Source of the DNA: Gallionella sp. UBA4737
Lineage (GTDB): Bacteria > Pseudomonadota > Gammaproteobacteria > Burkholderiales > Gallionellaceae
Length of the DNA stretch: 16,828 bases
Direction of reading: 5' to 3'
NCBI GenBank assembly: GCA_002403995.1
Contig: DHIV01000103.1
Location: 66,152 to 82,979, forward strand
A program made the position numbers and the translations under genes. Below, piece after piece: positions 13,854 through 16,828 of the stretch (position 1 is its first letter; every line of letters starts with the position of its first letter). Under the pieces are notes generated by a model. It had not been told where the DNA came from. It ran no database searches and saw only the letters and a program-made list of their open reading frames with translations.

Positions 13854-16828
13854 ATGGTGAACGCCGCGAGTAACAGTTCTTTACCGATGCAACAGGGCTT
13901 GTATGATCCGCGCCAGGAGCGCGACGCTTGCGGGGTGGGCTTTGTGGCCCATATCAAGGGCAAGAAAAGCCATGACATGGTGAGCCAGGGTTTGCAGATA
14001 CTAAAAAATCTGACCCATCGCGGCGCGGTGGGTGCCGACCCGTTGGCCGGCGATGGCGCGGGCATCCTGCTGCAGATACCCGACCAGTTTTTGCGCGACG
14101 AGATGGGCTGGGGCAATATCCAGCTGCCGCCCGCCGGCGAGTACGGCGTCGGGATGCTGTTCCTGCCGCGCGATGCGGCAGCGCGCGCCGCGTGCGAGAA
14201 GACCGTGGCAGAGAAGATCGCCGCCGAAGGCCAGCAGTTGCTGGGCTGGCGAGATGTGCCGGTGGATAGCTCGGGCCTGGGCGAGAGCGTCAAGAAGGTC
14301 GAACCCATGGTGCGCCAGGTGTTCATCGGGCGAGGCAAAAATTGCAAAGATCAGGATGCATTCGAGCGCAAACTGTTCGTGATCCGCAAGACCATGGAGC
14401 ACGCGGTAAGCAATCTGGGCAAGTCGCAGGGCAAGGGCTTCTATTGCCCTTCGCTGTCTTCGCGCACCATCGTCTACAAGGGCATGCTGCTGGCCGACCA
14501 GGTAGGCAAGTATTACCGTGATCTGCAGGACCCTCGGGTCCTCACCGCGTTCGCGCTGGTGCATCAACGCTTCTCCACCAACACGTTCCCGACCTGGAAT
14601 CTGGCGCATCCGTTCCGGATGATCGCGCACAACGGCGAGATCAACACGGTGCGCGGCAACGTGAACTGGATGACGGCGCGCCATGCGGCGATGTCCTCCA
14701 AACTGCTGGGCGCAGACCTGGACAAGCTCTGGCCGCTGATCACCGAAGGCCAGTCGGACTCGGCCTGTTTCGACAACGCGCTCGAGCTTCTTGTCGCAGG
14801 CGGTTATTCGCTGCCGCACGCGATGATGCTGCTGATACCCGAAGCCTGGGCCGGCAATCCGCTGATGGACGAAGAGCGCCGCGCCTTCTACGAATACCAT
14901 GCCGCGCTGATGGAGCCGTGGGACGGTCCCGCCGCCGTGGCTTTCACCGATGGCCGCATGATAGGCGCGACGCTGGACCGCAACGGCCTGCGTCCGGCGC
15001 GCTATCTGATCACCGATGACGACATGGTGCTGATGGCTTCCGAGATGGGCGTGCTGGATATCCCGCAGCACAAGATCGTCAAGAAATGGCGTCTGCAGCC
15101 GGGCAAGATGTTCCTGATCGACATGCAGGCCGGGCGCATCGTCGATGATGCCGAACTGAAACACCAGCTCGCCACCGCCAAGCCTTACCGGCAGTGGATC
15201 GAAAAATCGCGTTACTACCTTGGCGACCTCCCCGAGGTGGCGAACAAACCCAAACTGAATGCCTCGCTGCTGGATACCCAGCAGGCATTCGGATATTCGC
15301 AGGAAGACCTGAAATTCATCCTGGCCCCGATGGTCAGCGCCGGCGAGGAGCCGACCGGTTCGATGGGTACCGACGCCGCTTTGCCGGTGCTATCGAACAA
15401 GAGCCGCTCGTTCTACGATTACTTCCAGCAGTTGTTCGCGCAAGTGACCAATCCGCCTATCGATCCGATCCGCGAAGAGATCGTGATGTCGCTGACTTCG
15501 TTCATCGGCCCCAAGCCCAACCTGCTCGGCATAGAAGAAACCGATCCGACGCTGCGCCTGGAAGTGCATCAGCCAGTGCTGTCGAACGATGACATCACGA
15601 AATTGCGCAACATCGAACAACTCACGCAGGGGTGTTATCGCTCGCTGGTGCTGGATATCACTTATCCGGCAACACAAGGCGCGGCAGGTTGCGAGAAAGC
15701 GGTGCAAGCCCTGTGCGCCGCGGCCGACAAGGCTGTGGCCGACGGCTACAACGTGCTGATCCTGTCGGATCGCGCGATGTCGGCCAAGCGCGTCGCGATC
15801 CCCGCGCTGGCGGCATGCTCAAAAGTACATCATCACCTGGTGCACGCCGGGCTGCGCACCAGCACCGGCCTGGTGGTGGACACCGGCTCTGCGCGCGAAG
15901 TCCATCACTTCGCCTTGCTGGCCGGATATGGCGCGGAAGCGGTTTGTCCTTGGCTGGCGTACGAGACGATCGCGGCGATGAATCTGCCCGCGAAGGTCGA
16001 TGCGAAGCAGGCCAAGAAAAGTTACATCAAGGCGATCAACAAGGGGCTGATGAAGGTGATGTCCAAGATGGGCATCTCCACATACCAATCCTATTGCGGT
16101 GCGCAGATCTTCGAAGCGATCGGCCTGAATGCCGGATTCGTCGCCGAATATTTCACCGGCACAGCGACGCAGATCGAAGGCATAGGTTTGAGCGAGGTGG
16201 CTGAAGAAGCGATGCGCACACATCGCGCTGCATTCGGCACCGACCCGGTGCTGGCCAACGCGCTGGAAGCCGGGGGCGAGTATGCCTGGCGCGTGCGCGG
16301 TGAAGAACACATGTGGACGCCCGAGTCCATCGCGAAACTGCAGAACGCCACGCGCACCAACAATGTGTCGACCTACAAAGAATACGCGAAACTCATTAAC
16401 GAACAAGGCACCAAGCTGAAGACCCTGCGCGGCCTGTTCGAGATCAAGCCGGCAGGCGCAGCCGTGCCGCTGGCCGAAGTCGAGCCAGCCAGGGAGATCG
16501 TCAAGCGCTTCGTCACCGGCGCGATGTCGCTCGGTTCGATCTCCACCGAAGCGCACACCACGCTGGCGATCGCGATGAACCGCATCGGCGGCAAGTCGAA
16601 CACCGGTGAAGGCGGCGAAGATGCCAACCGCTACAAGAAGATCAAGGGCGGCGAGAAATTGTCAGAGATCATTGGCAAAGGCCGCATCGAACGCGATCTG
16701 GTATTGAAAGAGGGAGACTCGCTGCGCTCCAGGATCAAGCAGTGCGCGTCCGGACGCTTCGGCGTCACCGCCGAATACCTGAGCAGCGCCGACCAGATCC
16801 AGATCAAGATGGCGCAGGGCGCCAAGCC
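13854..16828 (+). CDS. gltB: Glutamate synthase (NADPH) large subunit, 5' part (cut at window end)
   Basis: Transfers the glutamine amide nitrogen to 2-oxoglutarate; central to ammonia assimilation together with GlnA. I read the frame through all 991 codons in the window without a stop or frameshift; the family is about 1,500 residues, so the C-terminal third is outside. The class II amidotransferase domain begins at Cys26 (ACGVGF), the N-terminal nucleophile after removal of a 25-residue propeptide, and includes HQRFSTNTFPTW (237-248) and HNGEIN (259-264). A central domain spans about 480-770, and the FMN-binding synthase domain begins near 883 with TGAMSLGSISTEAH and GGKSNTGEGGED. The ATG at 13854 has a GGTGG site 6 bases upstream; Met12 (13887) is an alternative that would leave a 14-residue propeptide. 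gltD is expected beyond the window. Confidence 0.96.
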   Translation, partial: MVNAASNSSLPMQQGLYDPRQERDACGVGFVAHIKGKKSHDMVSQGLQILKNLTHRGAVGADPLAGDGAGILLQIPDQFLRDEMGWGNIQLPPAGEYGVGMLFLPRDAAARAACEKTVAEKIAAEGQQLLGWRDVPVDSSGLGESVKKVEPMVRQVFIGRGKNCKDQDAFERKLFVIRKTMEHAVSNLGKSQGKGFYCPSLSSRTIVYKGMLLADQVGKYYRDLQDPRVLTAFALVHQRFSTNTFPTWNLAHPFRMIAHNGEINTVRGNVNWMTARHAAMSSKLLGADLDKLWPLITEGQSDSACFDNALELLVAGGYSLPHAMMLLIPEAWAGNPLMDEERRAFYEYHAALMEPWDGPAAVAFTDGRMIGATLDRNGLRPARYLITDDDMVLMASEMGVLDIPQHKIVKKWRLQPGKMFLIDMQAGRIVDDAELKHQLATAKPYRQWIEKSRYYLGDLPEVANKPKLNASLLDTQQAFGYSQEDLKFILAPMVSAGEEPTGSMGTDAALPVLSNKSRSFYDYFQQLFAQVTNPPIDPIREEIVMSLTSFIGPKPNLLGIEETDPTLRLEVHQPVLSNDDITKLRNIEQLTQGCYRSLVLDITYPATQGAAGCEKAVQALCAAADKAVADGYNVLILSDRAMSAKRVAIPALAACSKVHHHLVHAGLRTSTGLVVDTGSAREVHHFALLAGYGAEAVCPWLAYETIAAMNLPAKVDAKQAKKSYIKAINKGLMKVMSKMGISTYQSYCGAQIFEAIGLNAGFVAEYFTGTATQIEGIGLSEVAEEAMRTHRAAFGTDPVLANALEAGGEYAWRVRGEEHMWTPESIAKLQNATRTNNVSTYKEYAKLINEQGTKLKTLRGLFEIKPAGAAVPLAEVEPAREIVKRFVTGAMSLGSISTEAHTTLAIAMNRIGGKSNTGEGGEDANRYKKIKGGEKLSEIIGKGRIERDLVLKEGDSLRSRIKQCASGRFGVTAEYLSSADQIQIKMAQGAK

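Noticed and set aside
14001..15164. Minus-strand open frame of 387 codons opposite gltB
   Set aside because: The plus-strand frame here is an uninterrupted, clearly homologous glutamate synthase; the antisense frame is rich in His/Gln/Arg as expected for a shadow.
1..16828. A novel defence, secretion or mobile gene system
   Set aside because: Every substantial plus- or minus-strand coding region except one is a recognised housekeeping or pilus gene in a common neighbourhood; no integrase, transposase, toxin-antitoxin pair, CRISPR or tRNA was found.

Overview
The window reads as ordinary chromosomal DNA of a betaproteobacterium. The best guess is the Nitrosomonadales / Gallionellaceae side (Sideroxydans- or Gallionella-like). 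This rests on gene order (hemL-engB-hemB next to a ponA/mrcA divergent from pilMNOPQ-aroK-aroB-dgt-gltB) and on protein sequence style; no database search was possible, so the genus is not claimed. No rRNA, tRNA, CRISPR array, transposase or phage gene was seen.

Left part (1-3190). The 3' part of hemL (glutamate-1-semialdehyde aminotransferase) overlaps engB (ribosome-assembly GTPase) by one base. A 116-base gap with three tandem hairpins separates engB from hemB (porphobilinogen synthase), so two consecutive steps of tetrapyrrole synthesis flank a ribosome-assembly gene. hemB converges on a minus-strand gene for a nucleotidyltransferase-like protein of unknown role, which follows mrcA in the same transcription direction.

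Middle (3191-10799). mrcA (class A penicillin-binding protein 1A, minus strand) and pilM (plus strand) diverge from a 151-bp promoter region. pilM-pilN-pilO-pilP-pilQ encode the type IV pilus alignment complex and outer-membrane secretin, joined by stop/start overlaps or very short gaps and ended by a clear intrinsic terminator after pilQ.

Right part (10800-16828). aroK and aroB (shikimate pathway) are separated by a compact REP-doublet-like element of 44 bp that supplies the aroK stop codon. aroB overlaps dgt (dNTPase-like HD protein) by 8 bp. After a 138-bp gap with two candidate promoters, gltB (glutamate synthase large subunit) is open to the end of the window and is cut there. This part looks richer in GC than the pil region.

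Functionally the window joins tetrapyrrole synthesis, peptidoglycan synthesis, pilus assembly, aromatic amino-acid precursor synthesis, nucleotide housekeeping and nitrogen assimilation. I found no convincing undescribed multi-gene system. The items most worth a second look are the structured hemB leader, the REP doublet between aroK and aroB, the long PilQ leader, and the promoter-embedded inverted repeats upstream of mrcA and gltB.
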